Position numbers and translations under genes: made by a program. 64,000 nt of DNA from Litorimonas sp964352855 (GTDB taxonomy: Bacteria > Pseudomonadota > Alphaproteobacteria > Caulobacterales > Maricaulaceae): NCBI GenBank assembly GCA_964352855.1, contig CAYGTR010000007.1, positions 1-64,000 on the forward strand, in the 5' to 3' direction. The notes below the pieces were generated by a model. The model had not been told where the DNA came from and did no database searches. It saw nothing but the letters and a program-made list of their open reading frames with translations. This document shows, piece after piece, positions 53,280 to 63,406 of this stretch (position 1 is its first letter; each line of letters starts with the position of its first letter).

Positions 53280-54023
53280 ATGGATTGGATGGGAGATGGC
53301 TATATACTCTCGACCCGTAAACACGGCGAAACGTCTGCGATTATTGATGTCTTCACCCGTGAAAAAGGCCGTCATCAGGGCTTAGTACGTGGGGGTATAA
53401 GCCGTCGGATGCGTCCTGTTTTACAACCCGGAAATCATGTGCGTGTCGAATGGAGAGGCCGACTGTCGGAACAACTCGGTTATTATATCGTTGAGGGCAT
53501 AGACTCCCGCGCAGCAGATCTCATGGATGATCGATTGTCGCTCTCCGGCCTTAATGCGATGACATCTATGTGTCGTGAAATGTTGCCTGAAAGAGAAGCG
53601 CACGCTCAGATCTATGATGTTTTTGAAATCGTTTTGGCAAATCTTCACGATATTGATATCTGGCCGGCACTTTATATTCGGTGGGAAGCGGGGCTGTTAT
53701 CGGCATTGGGCTACGGTCTTGATTTTACCCGATGTGCCGCGACGGGGACCAATGACAACTTAACCCATATTTCGCCCCGCTCAGGCCGCGCGGTCAGCGC
53801 CAGTGCCGCCGAGCCTTATTTGGATAAATTGCTCCGCTTACCTCCCTTTATGCGAGGAGAAAGTTATTCAACAGCTGAGGATGTTTTGGATGGTCTAAAG
53901 CTGACGGGTCATTTTCTGGAGACGCGTGTGCAATGGAATTTAAACCGAACATTACCTGAGGCGCGGCACCAATTGATTGAGCGCCTGATCGCAGCAGAGG
54001 TCGCGCGGTCTTCTCAAGAATAA
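53280..54023 (+). CDS. recO: DNA repair protein RecO
   Basis: The product has 247 residues. The N-terminal OB domain (GYILSTRKHGETSAIIDVFT, GRHQGLVRGG) and helical C-terminal domain match RecO, which loads RecA onto single-stranded DNA with RecR. Of the zinc-site cysteines seen in some RecO proteins, only C151-like residues (DFTRCAATG) are visible, so zinc binding is doubtful. The ATG at 53280 lies directly after a four-codon reading frame (53265-53279), and the usual ribosome binding site is weak. Confidence 0.92.
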   Translation: MDWMGDGYILSTRKHGETSAIIDVFTREKGRHQGLVRGGISRRMRPVLQPGNHVRVEWRGRLSEQLGYYIVEGIDSRAADLMDDRLSLSGLNAMTSMCREMLPEREAHAQIYDVFEIVLANLHDIDIWPALYIRWEAGLLSALGYGLDFTRCAATGTNDNLTHISPRSGRAVSASAAEPYLDKLLRLPPFMRGESYSTAEDVLDGLKLTGHFLETRVQWNLNRTLPEARHQLIERLIAAEVARSSQE

Positions 54024-54100
54024 CCCCAAAAATCTGTCTATTCTCGTGGCCTCTTGAGCATGGCCCGCTATTATTACATTTGATTCGGGAATGAGGACTT

Positions 54101-56362
54101 ATGGCGAAGACACCTTCAGATGGAAATGACACGCTTTCAGAAAGCTCGGTGATTAGTGAACATATCGATGATGCACTCTCGACGCGTTATCTTGCCTATG
54201 CGCTGTCTACGATTACGCAACGCGCTCTGCCGGATGTGCGCGACGGTATGAAGCCTGTGCATCGCCGCATTCTTTACGCGATGCGGCAGTTAAAGCTGAA
54301 CCCTGAAAACGCCCATAAAAAATGTGCTCGCATTGTCGGTGATGTGATGGGGCAATATCACCCGCATGGTGATGCTTCGATTTATGACGCCTTGGTCAAA
54401 CTCTCTCAGTCATTTTCAGCCCGTTATCCGCTGGTCGATGGACAAGGGAATTTCGGCAATATTGACGGGGATAGCCCTGCCGCTATGCGTTATACGGAAG
54501 CCAAGATGACGGCGGCGGGCCTCGCCTTGCTCGAAGGCATTGATGAAGATGCCGTTGATTTTATCCCGACTTATAACGAAGAAGATCTCGAGCCACAGGT
54601 TCTGCCTGCAGGGTTTCCTAACCTTTTAGCCAACGGGTCTCAAGGGATTGCTGTGGGCATGGCCACGTCGATCCCGCCACATAATGTGGCCGAGATATGT
54701 GGCGCGGCTCTACATCTTATTAAAACGCCGAAAGCCCGTATTGAAACGCTGATGGATCATGTACTCGGGCCTGATTTGCCCACAGGCGGCATTATTGTTG
54801 AACCGAAAGCCTCTATGTTGGAAGCCTATGCGACCGGTAAGGGGAGCTTCAAAGTTCGCTGTCGTTGGTCGGTCGAAGATACAGGGCGTGGGACTTACCA
54901 AATCATCGTGACGGAAATACCTTATCAGGTGCAGAAATCACGGCTTATCGAAAAACTGGCTGAGGTGATTGAGACAAAGAAAGCACCCGGACTTGCCGAT
55001 GTGCGCGACGAAAGCGCGGAAGACGTTCGTATTGTTTTAGAGCCGCGGAGCAAGAATATTGACCCCGCAATGCTCATGGAGAGCTTGTTCAAAATCTCCG
55101 AACTGGAAAACCGCGTTAGCTTGAACATGAACGTCTTGGACGCCACACGCACGCCGCGCGTGATGAACCTGCGCGAAGTTATTCAATGTTGGCTTGATCA
55201 TCGTCGGGAGGTCTTACAACGCCGCTCGTTACAACGTTTAGGTAAAATTGATCTCCGCATGGAAGTTCTTGATGGTTACATGATCGCGTTCCTCAATCTC
55301 GACGAAGTCATTCGGATCATTCGATTTGAAGACAAGCCGAAAGATGAATTGATCGCAGCCTTTAATCTGACAGAACGTCAGGCTGACGCGATATTAAATA
55401 TGCGCTTGCGGGCTCTGAACAAGTTACAAGAAATCGAGATTAAATCAGAATATGATAAGCTTGCCGTTGAAAAAGCTGAAATAGAAGGGCTGTTAGACTC
55501 TGAAACAAAGCAGTGGGCTGTCATTGCTGATCAGATCCGCGAGCTTCGAAATACTTATGGTGCCAAGACAGACATTGGCGTGCGTCGTACGCATTTCGAA
55601 GACCAACCCGAAATTGATATCGATTTAACAACCGCCTTTATAACCAAAGAGCCGATCACAGTTGTCCTGTCCTCTATGGGATGGATTCGTACGATGAAAG
55701 GGCATGTCGATGATCTGAGCACATTGAAATTTAAAGATGGTGACAATCTTAGCTTCTCCGTCCAAGCACAGACAACGGATAAGATTATTATTTTCGCGTC
55801 CAATGGTAAATTCTACACATTGGGGGCAGATAAATTGCCGGGTGGTCGCGGAAATGGCGAGCCCATTCGTTTGATGGTCGATCTCGAAAATGATCACTTG
55901 CCGGTTGGTATGTTTGTTCATGATGAGAATCGTGAATTACTTGTGGCCAGCACAGACGGTTATGGTTTCCGTGTTGCAGAAAAGGATATTATTGCGTCAA
56001 CACGCGGCGGGCGCAAAACGCTTAACGTTAAGGGCGCCTCAGAAGCTGTTCGCTGTATCGAGGTTAAAGGCGACAAAGTCGCCGTGATGGGTGAAAACCG
56101 CAAAATTCTTATCTATGATGTATCGGAATTGCCGGAAATGACGCGTGGTAAGGGTGTCCGTCTACAAAATTACAAAGACGGCGGACTAGCTGATGTTACA
56201 ACATTCCGTGCGGATGAGGGTTTATACTTCTTGGATAGTGCGGGACGTAGAACGGAGGTTGCTGATTGGACACTCTTAGAGGGCAAACGCGCTCAGGCCG
56301 GGCGTATGGCCCCAAGAGGCTTTTCTCGAAAAGGCGTCTTTGACCCTAGTAAAAATCTCTAG
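54101..56362 (+). CDS. parC: DNA topoisomerase IV subunit A
   Basis: The product has 753 residues. The catalytic tyrosine is Y131 in AAMRYTEAKM. The quinolone-determining region reads HPHGDASIYDAL (87-98), where A92 replaces the serine found at position 80 of E. coli ParC and D96 replaces Glu84. The coiled-coil tower and a C-terminal beta-pinwheel of ParC type (about 510-740) follow. The GyrA-box is not evident, and the length and context after recO support ParC over GyrA. With ParE it separates replicated chromosomes. GAGG lies seven bases before the ATG. Confidence 0.94.
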   Translation: MAKTPSDGNDTLSESSVISEHIDDALSTRYLAYALSTITQRALPDVRDGMKPVHRRILYAMRQLKLNPENAHKKCARIVGDVMGQYHPHGDASIYDALVKLSQSFSARYPLVDGQGNFGNIDGDSPAAMRYTEAKMTAAGLALLEGIDEDAVDFIPTYNEEDLEPQVLPAGFPNLLANGSQGIAVGMATSIPPHNVAEICGAALHLIKTPKARIETLMDHVLGPDLPTGGIIVEPKASMLEAYATGKGSFKVRCRWSVEDTGRGTYQIIVTEIPYQVQKSRLIEKLAEVIETKKAPGLADVRDESAEDVRIVLEPRSKNIDPAMLMESLFKISELENRVSLNMNVLDATRTPRVMNLREVIQCWLDHRREVLQRRSLQRLGKIDLRMEVLDGYMIAFLNLDEVIRIIRFEDKPKDELIAAFNLTERQADAILNMRLRALNKLQEIEIKSEYDKLAVEKAEIEGLLDSETKQWAVIADQIRELRNTYGAKTDIGVRRTHFEDQPEIDIDLTTAFITKEPITVVLSSMGWIRTMKGHVDDLSTLKFKDGDNLSFSVQAQTTDKIIIFASNGKFYTLGADKLPGGRGNGEPIRLMVDLENDHLPVGMFVHDENRELLVASTDGYGFRVAEKDIIASTRGGRKTLNVKGASEAVRCIEVKGDKVAVMGENRKILIYDVSELPEMTRGKGVRLQNYKDGGLADVTTFRADEGLYFLDSAGRRTEVADWTLLEGKRAQAGRMAPRGFSRKGVFDPSKNL

Positions 56363-56386
56363 CCACCAGCAAGTATAAAACAGCAA

Positions 56387-56427
56387 TAAAAAACCCCGTA
56401 ACACGACTGGTGTTTTGGGGTTTTTTG
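56387..56427. terminator. Bidirectional terminator between parC and the M16 protease gene
   Basis: AAAACCCC and GGGGTTTT arms with an inner ACAC/GTGT pairing form the stem. A-rich and T-rich flanks on either side allow use from both convergent genes. Confidence 0.72.
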
Positions 56428-56447
56428 TAAGCTAGATTAGGTTGATA

Positions 56448-59366
56448 TTATTTCACAGGGTTTCCATCGGCGTCGACTTCAATGATTTTGTAGCCTAGAT
56501 CTTTGACGTCTTCATAAACTTTGGCTTTGTCACCCACCACAACCATGATCATTTCATCAAGTTTTAGATGTTTAGCGGCCAAAGCGTCAATTTCAGCTTC
56601 AGTAATATCGGCTAAAATTTCGGACTGCTCGTCAATAAAGCTTGGTTTCAAATCATAAGTCGCCATACGTGATAAGAAGCCTAGCTTTTGCCCGGGCGTT
56701 TCATAAGCCCGCGCATCTCTTTGACCGATAGCTGCTTTAGTAAAGCTAAGCTCGTCCTGTGTAATACCTGAGGCTTGATATTGCTCGATCTCTTTTACGA
56801 ATTCGACAATTGACGCCGCTGTGGCATCGGCACGCACACCTGCACTGGCGCGGAACCAACCTGCTTTTTCATCGCCGCTAAAGAAGGAGCGAGCCCCATA
56901 GGAATAACCCTTATCTTCGCGAAGATTTAAGTTGATACGGCTGTTGAAAGCGCCACCAAGCGCATAGTTCATTAAGCCCGCACGATAATATTCGCCCGTT
57001 ACGTCAAACGGCAAAGCTCGCTTACCAATACGAATTTCGCTTTGTGCCGCGTTTGGCTTGTCGACGAAGTAAAGTGTACCCGTTTCTAATTCAGGGAAGG
57101 GCTTCATCTCAGACACTGAGACGTCACCACCTGTCCAATTGGATAATGGCGACAGGGCTTTTTTTAATGCGCCTTCGTCCAAGTCACTCACGGCAATGAT
57201 GTCAGCGATTTTTGGTGAATAATGTGAAGCATAAAAGGCTTTCACATCATCCAGAGTTATGGCTTCGACTGTTTTTACAGTACCGCTGCTGGAAAACGCT
57301 GTTGGGTTGTCTGTACCATACATTAATTGGTTGAAGAGATTACTTGCTGTGCCGCTAGCTTCTTTTTTATTCGCTTCAATGCCTTGAATGGTGTTGGCTT
57401 TATCGCGCTCAAAATCAACTTCATCGAATTTTGGCGACAACAGTCTCTCCATGGCAATGGCCATTGTGGCGTCCAGATTTTCAGTGAGTGTCCGGATACG
57501 CATTGTTGTGTAAGTGTCATCCGATGAAAATGAGACTGAGGATCCTAATTTATCTAACTCGTTAGATATGTCCTCGGCTGTACGCTCCATCGTCGCTTCA
57601 TTCATGAGACCAGCGGTCAAACTTGCGAGACCAAGCTTATCTAGCGGTTCATGACTTTGTGCAGCTTTTATTCGAAGACTGATCGTCGTTGTTGGAACTT
57701 CCGTATTTCGCGCGCTAAGGACTTCGATGTCATCACCAACTGTGAAAGTATAAGTGTCAGGCACTTTAATGGTGGGGTTGGCACCTGCTGGCGGGACTTG
57801 GCTTCGATCCAGACCCTCAGGATCTGTGGGTCGTGTCCAATTGAAATCATCTGACTCACCGGATGTATCCGGAATGGTCCGCTCATAACGCTGCCATGTA
57901 TCTTCGCGGGCAATCATCTCTGCCTTGCCCTTTGGGACGATGCTCATGATGACGGCTTTGTTATCTTTGATATATTGATTGTAAACGCGGAGAACATCTG
58001 CTTTCGTGACGCCTTCATAACGCGCGATATCATCACCAATACCGTTTGGATTGTTGCGATAGGTTTCATAGGCCGCGAGTTGAGAGATTTTACCTGAAAC
58101 ACTCTCAAGACCGTAGATAAGGCCTGACACAATAGAGGCTTTTACACGCGTCAGGTCATCATCCAGCACGCCACGAGTTTCAAACTCAACAAGTGACTCA
58201 CGTATGGTCGCTTCCAAATCGCCAAGATTTTGAACCTTTGCAGGGTTGGCTAATGTTAGCATCGTAAATGTGCAACCGATTTCGCGACATCCGTGGCTGG
58301 CAGATGCTTGAACTGTGAGCCCTGGTTTTTGTAGGTTCTTATAAAGAAGTGATGTTTGCCCTTGTCCCATGATATTAGCCAAGACATCGAGGGGTGCTTC
58401 ATCAGGATGGTTAGCATGAACTGTCGGCCATGACATATAGAGAAGGGGAAGTTGGACATTATCTTCGAGCGAGATATAACGATCTTCGTCTAAGGTCGTC
58501 TTCTCAAAAACAGGATCCGCTTGCTCTGGACCTGCGGGGATCGTGCCAAAATATGTTTTGACCCACTCCAATGTTTGTTCGGTATCAAAATCGCCCCCAA
58601 TCGTGATGACAGCATTATTAGGGCCATACCACTCGAGGAAAAACTTCTTGAGATCATTCAAGCTGGCGCGGTCGAGATCTTCGAGATAGCCAATCGTTGA
58701 CCAACTGTAAGGATGCCCTTCGGGATACATGGCTTCACCAACCCGTTCGAATAGTAACCCATAAGGACGGTTATCAACACGCTGGCCCCGCTCGTTTTTC
58801 ACAGTTTCGCGTTGAACTTCGAATTTTTCTTGGGTCACAGCATCAAGAAAGAAGCCCATACGATCAGCTTCAAGCCACAGCATTTTTTCTAATTGGTTGC
58901 TTGGCACGGTCTGGAAATAGTTCGTGCGATCAGAATTGGTTGTTCCGTTAAGCGTACCACCAGCTTCTGTAATGATTTTGAAATGCTCTTCATCCGCCAC
59001 ATTTTCAGAACCTTGGAACATCATATGTTCAAAGAAATGGGCAAAACCTGAACGACCCGGCTCTTCACGACCTGAGCCGACATGATAGGTCACGTCAACA
59101 TGAACGAGAGGATCCGATTTGTCTTCATGAAGAACGACGGTCAAGCCATTGTCTAATTTGAATTTTTTATATGGAATAACAACTTCGTCTGCAGAGGTCT
59201 TAGAAACAGTTTCAACGAGCGTTACACCGGCCGGAACTTTGATGTCCGCCATTTTTGTGGTGGTTGTTTCGCCGGATGAAGCGGCATCACCACTAGGTTG
59301 GCAAGCGGCGAGGGCTAAAGCAATTGCCGCGCTTGCAAGTAGTGCTGTTGGTTTAAAATATGTCAC
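56448..59366 (-). CDS. M16 family zinc protease, lipoprotein (pitrilysin-like)
   Basis: The product has 972 residues from a GTG with GGGAG nine bases upstream. The signal peptide ends in the lipobox LALAAC with lipid-attached C22. The inverted zinc motif is H110-F-F-E113-H114, and ERG follows in the third-ligand region (ETVKNERGQ). A second, catalytically silent M16 domain occupies the C-terminal half, with the NLREDKGYSYG substrate-binding block. Members degrade peptides in the periplasm. It is a single gene between parC and the HtpX/LemA operon. Confidence 0.94.
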   Translation of the reverse strand: MTYFKPTALLASAAIALALAACQPSGDAASSGETTTTKMADIKVPAGVTLVETVSKTSADEVVIPYKKFKLDNGLTVVLHEDKSDPLVHVDVTYHVGSGREEPGRSGFAHFFEHMMFQGSENVADEEHFKIITEAGGTLNGTTNSDRTNYFQTVPSNQLEKMLWLEADRMGFFLDAVTQEKFEVQRETVKNERGQRVDNRPYGLLFERVGEAMYPEGHPYSWSTIGYLEDLDRASLNDLKKFFLEWYGPNNAVITIGGDFDTEQTLEWVKTYFGTIPAGPEQADPVFEKTTLDEDRYISLEDNVQLPLLYMSWPTVHANHPDEAPLDVLANIMGQGQTSLLYKNLQKPGLTVQASASHGCREIGCTFTMLTLANPAKVQNLGDLEATIRESLVEFETRGVLDDDLTRVKASIVSGLIYGLESVSGKISQLAAYETYRNNPNGIGDDIARYEGVTKADVLRVYNQYIKDNKAVIMSIVPKGKAEMIAREDTWQRYERTIPDTSGESDDFNWTRPTDPEGLDRSQVPPAGANPTIKVPDTYTFTVGDDIEVLSARNTEVPTTTISLRIKAAQSHEPLDKLGLASLTAGLMNEATMERTAEDISNELDKLGSSVSFSSDDTYTTMRIRTLTENLDATMAIAMERLLSPKFDEVDFERDKANTIQGIEANKKEASGTASNLFNQLMYGTDNPTAFSSSGTVKTVEAITLDDVKAFYASHYSPKIADIIAVSDLDEGALKKALSPLSNWTGGDVSVSEMKPFPELETGTLYFVDKPNAAQSEIRIGKRALPFDVTGEYYRAGLMNYALGGAFNSRINLNLREDKGYSYGARSFFSGDEKAGWFRASAGVRADATAASIVEFVKEIEQYQASGITQDELSFTKAAIGQRDARAYETPGQKLGFLSRMATYDLKPSFIDEQSEILADITEAEIDALAAKHLKLDEMIMVVVGDKAKVYEDVKDLGYKIIEVDADGNPVK

Positions 59367-59423
59367 GTCGTGTTCTCCCAAAAAATGAATTTGAATGGCC
59401 TTAACAGTCATGTAGCTGTAAAT

Positions 59424-60497
59424 CTATGGCTTAGGCTTCCAAGGATTGCGTTTCCCAAAGGTTTTGTTTTCACGTTTGCGTGAATCCTCAGCAAGATTTG
59501 CTGGCTTAGGTCGTTTGACCTTGCTCTCTGTGCCAATACGTCCACCTGCATATTTTACAATGGCTTCAATACGTTTCTCAATAGGCGGGTGTGTGGCAAA
59601 AACGCCCGCAAAGCCAATGCGCGGGTTATGCATCGCCATTTCTTTGACCTCATCAGGCACATTTTTCAGATCCGGACTGGCTGAGAGTTTTTGCAAAACA
59701 CGGATCATCGCATCGGGATTTTTCGTCAACTCAACCGCTCCTGCATCTGCGAGATATTCGCGCTTTCGAGAGAGTGAAAACCGAATGAGGATGGCGATCA
59801 TATAAGTTACCGCAATAATGGCTAAGGCGAAAAATATCAAAGCGCCCGCATTACCCCCGCCACTGCGTCTGTGATGATTGGCGCGCGGTAGGTTTGTTCG
59901 GAAAACGCCGCGAAACAGGCTTTCCCCGACAAAAGCAAATATCCCGACAAAAATGATCGCTATTATGAGCATCCGCACATCACGATTGCGAATATGCGAA
60001 AGCTCATGCGCAATGACGGCTTCCAGTTCTTCGTCATCTAATTCATTCAAAATACCGCGCGTTAAAGTCACGGTGTAATTTTTATCACGAATACCGCTGG
60101 CATAAGCATTGAGTGCAGGCGTTTCGATAACCTTTAATTTAGGCATTGTTTCCCCACGGGATATCGCGAGGTTTTCTAATAACCGGTACGCGCGGGGTTC
60201 CTCACTTTGTGACAGTGATCGTGCTTTGGTGGCAGCGTCAATTATGGCTTGATGAGAGAAAAACGCGACGATAAACCATGCACCTGCTGCACCAAGAGCG
60301 ATAGGCGCCGCCGTTGGAATAGTCTCTGCAGCATACAGTAAACCTTCGGTTGTTGAACCATCGGAGGTAAAACCAATCCAGAGTAATATGAGGGCATATG
60401 CTAGAAACAAAAGTAAAATTGGAAAAAAGATGAGCAGCATAAGGCTGCGCAAATTATTATTCCAAATATGTGTTTGTAAGCCGTAGGATTTGAGCAC
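59424..60497 (-). CDS. M48 family membrane metalloprotease, HtpX-like
   Basis: The product has 357 residues. Two N-terminal membrane helices (about 17-42 and 62-82) precede HELSH (164-168), and two more helices (about 177-195 and 220-240) follow. The third zinc ligand lies in SRKREYLADAGAV. The family degrades misfolded membrane proteins. The C-terminal 40 residues are basic and look disordered (RKRENKTFGKRN). It is the second gene of a lemA-htpX pair, 14 bases after lemA, a common arrangement. Confidence 0.93.
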   Translation of the reverse strand: MLKSYGLQTHIWNNNLRSLMLLIFFPILLLFLAYALILLWIGFTSDGSTTEGLLYAAETIPTAAPIALGAAGAWFIVAFFSHQAIIDAATKARSLSQSEEPRAYRLLENLAISRGETMPKLKVIETPALNAYASGIRDKNYTVTLTRGILNELDDEELEAVIAHELSHIRNRDVRMLIIAIIFVGIFAFVGESLFRGVFRTNLPRANHHRRSGGGNAGALIFFALAIIAVTYMIAILIRFSLSRKREYLADAGAVELTKNPDAMIRVLQKLSASPDLKNVPDEVKEMAMHNPRIGFAGVFATHPPIEKRIEAIVKYAGGRIGTESKVKRPKPANLAEDSRKRENKTFGKRNPWKPKP

Positions 60498-60511
60498 GGC
60501 GAACCTATAGA

Positions 60512-61075
60512 CTAGCTAAAATCAACAGTTGGTGGCGTTTGTAGTGCCTCACGACCTTCAGGGGCTTCAAAGAAGTCACGCTCTTTGAAACCAAATGGGC
60601 CCGCAATAAGAACGGCAGGGAACTGCTCGCGTCCTGTATTATACTCTTGAACAGCATTATTGTAGAAACGACGAGAGGCTGAGATTTTATTTTCAACATC
60701 GGAGAGTTGGTCTTGGAGTTGAAGGAAATTTGTATTGGCTTTTAAGTCCGGATAAGCTTCTGCAAGAGCGAAAAGCTTTCCAAGAGCCGCGGATAACATG
60801 CCCTCTGCTTGCGCTTGACCTTTCACAGTATCAGCATTCACGGCTGCACTTCTGGCACGCACAACCTCTTCAAAAGTACTCTTTTCATGGGCAGCATAAC
60901 CTTTAACTGTATTGACCAATTGCGGGACAAGGTCTTGGCGTTGCTTCAGTTGAACCTCAATATCCGACCAAGCTTGGTTCGTTGTTTGGCGCAGTGCGAC
61001 AAGTCTGTTGTAGATGCCGACAATTATAAAGCCAACTACGACGATAATGCCGATAATCACAAGTAATGTGGTCAT
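60512..61075 (-). CDS. lemA: LemA family protein
   Basis: The product has 187 residues. One N-terminal membrane helix (about 3-22) is followed by the helical LemA domain: YNRLVALRQTTNQAWSDIEV, LKQRQDLVPQLVNTVKGYA, and RRFYNNAVQEYNT. The N-terminus probably faces the periplasm, with the domain in the cytoplasm or periplasm unresolved. Function is not settled; it is often encoded with HtpX-like proteases. GGGGA lies seven bases before the ATG. Confidence 0.94.
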   Translation of the reverse strand: MTTLLVIIGIIVVVGFIIVGIYNRLVALRQTTNQAWSDIEVQLKQRQDLVPQLVNTVKGYAAHEKSTFEEVVRARSAAVNADTVKGQAQAEGMLSAALGKLFALAEAYPDLKANTNFLQLQDQLSDVENKISASRRFYNNAVQEYNTGREQFPAVLIAGPFGFKERDFFEAPEGREALQTPPTVDFS

Positions 61076-61143
61076 ATCAAATCCCCAATTCTAATTTAAA
61101 TATATGTGCCGTTAAACGTGCCGTCTTGCAAGAGACAATTGAC

Positions 61144-62721
61144 CTAACCATAAAAATGTTGCGGCAGAGCGGTTGCGATTTTCGGCATCAATATCACCAA
61201 TCCTATGACGAATATCTGTATGCCGATAAAGGGTAAGACCCCTCTGTAAATTTTGGGTGTCGTAACTTCGGGCGGCGCAACACCGCGTAGGTAAAAGAGG
61301 GCAAAGCCAAAAGGCGGCGTTAAAAAGCTTGTCTGGAGGTTTAGCGCCATCACAACGCCCAACCAGATCGGGTCAATCCCCGCAGCCAAGAGAGGTGGGG
61401 CCACCAAGGGAACGACAACGAAAGTAATCTCAATGAAGTCTAAGAAGAACCCCAAAATAAACATAACCAACATGACCAGAGCAAAGGCACCCCACACACC
61501 ACCGGGCGCAAGGCTAAGCCAGTGGGCGACCATTTCTTCGCCGCCGAACCCTCTAAAAATTAAACTGAATATGGTGGCACATATAAGGATCAAAAATACC
61601 ATTGACGTAATATGAAGGGTTGAGCGTGAGACTGCAGCGAGGTCTTTCTGTTTCTGTAGTGAACCAAAACTTAGGAGAGCCCCAAAGGTGCCTAAACCTG
61701 CGAGAAGAAAAGAGACATAGAGAGCGAGACTGGTGAGACTACTTCGGTCTTCGATATTGAGTCGTAAATCAACACCCAATAAATCCATCAAGATAAGGGC
61801 GCCTAAGCTGAGCGTGCCTAAAATTATTGTGCGTTTTACCCAATGCCGGTCTGTTGTTTTATAAGCGGCAAGTAACACGGCGCCCAAAGCGCCCAAGGCT
61901 GCTCCACGCGTGGGTGTGGCGTATCCGGACAGGATTGAGCCTAAAACCGCAACAATAAGGAGAATAGGCGGCAGCATTGAGCGCATTGCCTTTAACATCG
62001 CGCTTTTGATATTGACATCATCGCTTCTGAAGGCGGGAGCGCGATTTGGAGCGGTCACAGCCACGAAAACAATATAAAGTGCATAGCACGCGACTAAAAG
62101 CAGGCCCGGAAGGAGCGCACCTGCAAACAGATCGCCGACTGAAATAACACCACCGCCTTCTAGTCCGTAGCTACGTTGTGCCTCTTGGTAAGCGTTGGAT
62201 ATTTGATCGCCAAGAATGACAAGAACGATGGAGGGCGGAATTATCTGACCTAGGGTGCCGGAGGCGGCAATTGCACCGGAGGCAAGAGCAGGGTCATATC
62301 CACGGCGTAGTAATGTTGGCAGTGATATTAAACCCATTGTCACAACTGTTGCCCCGACAATACCTGTAGATGCCGCTAATAAAGCGCCCACCATAATGAC
62401 GGATACCCCCATGCCGCCGCGTAGAGGGCCTAATAACTCGCCCATACTCTCCAGCAAATCCTCAGCGATCCTAGATTTTTCGAGCATAACCCCCATAAAA
62501 ACAAAGAGGGGAACAGCCAAGAGGATCTCGCGGGTTAAGATAGGGAATATGCGTCCCGGCAAAGACAGAAGGAAAATAAGATCAAATTGTCCTGTTAAAA
62601 TGCCAATCGCTGCAAATGTCAGTGAAATGCCGCCTAAGGTAAAAGCAACGCTATAGCCCGCCATTAAGGCGCCGCAGGCGCAGACGAACATCATAATAGC
62701 GAGAAATTCCGGTAAACTCAT
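61144..62721 (-). CDS. dctM: TRAP transporter large permease (DctM)
   Basis: This 525-residue membrane protein has about 13 or more hydrophobic helices and the DctM landmarks VPLFVFMGVMLEKSRIAEDLL, AASTGIVGATVVTMGLISLP and ASGTLGQIIPPSIVLVILG. An extra region of about 100 residues in the middle makes it longer than the usual 430, as in the mannitol/chloroaromatic-type TRAP permeases. It moves an organic acid with sodium. It overlaps dctQ by four bases (ATGA). Confidence 0.93.
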   Translation of the reverse strand: MSLPEFLAIMMFVCACGALMAGYSVAFTLGGISLTFAAIGILTGQFDLIFLLSLPGRIFPILTREILLAVPLFVFMGVMLEKSRIAEDLLESMGELLGPLRGGMGVSVIMVGALLAASTGIVGATVVTMGLISLPTLLRRGYDPALASGAIAASGTLGQIIPPSIVLVILGDQISNAYQEAQRSYGLEGGGVISVGDLFAGALLPGLLLVACYALYIVFVAVTAPNRAPAFRSDDVNIKSAMLKAMRSMLPPILLIVAVLGSILSGYATPTRGAALGALGAVLLAAYKTTDRHWVKRTIILGTLSLGALILMDLLGVDLRLNIEDRSSLTSLALYVSFLLAGLGTFGALLSFGSLQKQKDLAAVSRSTLHITSMVFLILICATIFSLIFRGFGGEEMVAHWLSLAPGGVWGAFALVMLVMFILGFFLDFIEITFVVVPLVAPPLLAAGIDPIWLGVVMALNLQTSFLTPPFGFALFYLRGVAPPEVTTPKIYRGVLPFIGIQIFVIGLVILMPKIATALPQHFYG

Positions 62722-63383
62722 AGCGGGTCGCTTTTGTGGATAGATCCTTGAATGAAGTGAAAAGAAGCATGCTCCGGTATATCCAGAGCTTTTTTGGCGC
62801 GCAACTGAATAGCCGCGCGAAGCGCAACTGATAACCCTTGAATAAGCAAGAGAATAAACATGACGGAAAGCGCTGTTTTGAGTAAGTAGACACCTTTGAT
62901 ACCCCCGCTATTCGTTGATCCCTCAAAGCTTTGCCATGCAAAAGCGACAAAACTTTGTGAACGCCAAATGACGGCGAGACAGACAGGAATAAGAAGCGCG
63001 TAAAATCCACATACCTCAACTAATGCTTTGGCGTTAGGGCGCATACGATCGTAAAAAATATCGACCTTTACGTGTTGACCCGCGAGGTAAGTCGGCGCGA
63101 CGCCTAAACAAATCCCTATCGCATGCAGATAAATGGCGCTTTCATCCCATAATATTGAAGACACGCCATAAATGGAGAGGGCAAAAACGGCAATCACAAC
63201 AGAGATAACCATGAGAGGCATCACCCACTTCACGATTTCACCTATGAAAATAACACTCAAATCTATGACGCTAATTAAGTTTTCAGATAATGAAATAAGT
63301 CGCCCCGTAAAAAGGACGATCGCAGGCAAAAAGAGCAACGGTAAAAATGTCCAGCCTATGAAGTGAAGGCTATTGCCTGCCAT
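62718..63383 (-). CDS. dctQ: TRAP transporter small permease (DctQ)
   Basis: The product has 221 residues with four hydrophobic helices and the DctQ block APTYLAGQHVKVDIFYDRM. It is the membrane partner of DctM. The start is uncertain: ATG at 63383 is used, while a GTG at 63404, directly after the binding-protein stop, is possible. The order binding protein, DctQ, DctM on one strand forms a complete TRAP operon. Confidence 0.9.
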   Translation of the reverse strand: MAGNSLHFIGWTFLPLLFLPAIVLFTGRLISLSENLISVIDLSVIFIGEIVKWVMPLMVISVVIAVFALSIYGVSSILWDESAIYLHAIGICLGVAPTYLAGQHVKVDIFYDRMRPNAKALVEVCGFYALLIPVCLAVIWRSQSFVAFAWQSFEGSTNSGGIKGVYLLKTALSVMFILLLIQGLSVALRAAIQLRAKKALDIPEHASFHFIQGSIHKSDPL

Positions 63384-63406
63384 ATCTAAGAAAGAAGCGG
63401 ACACTC

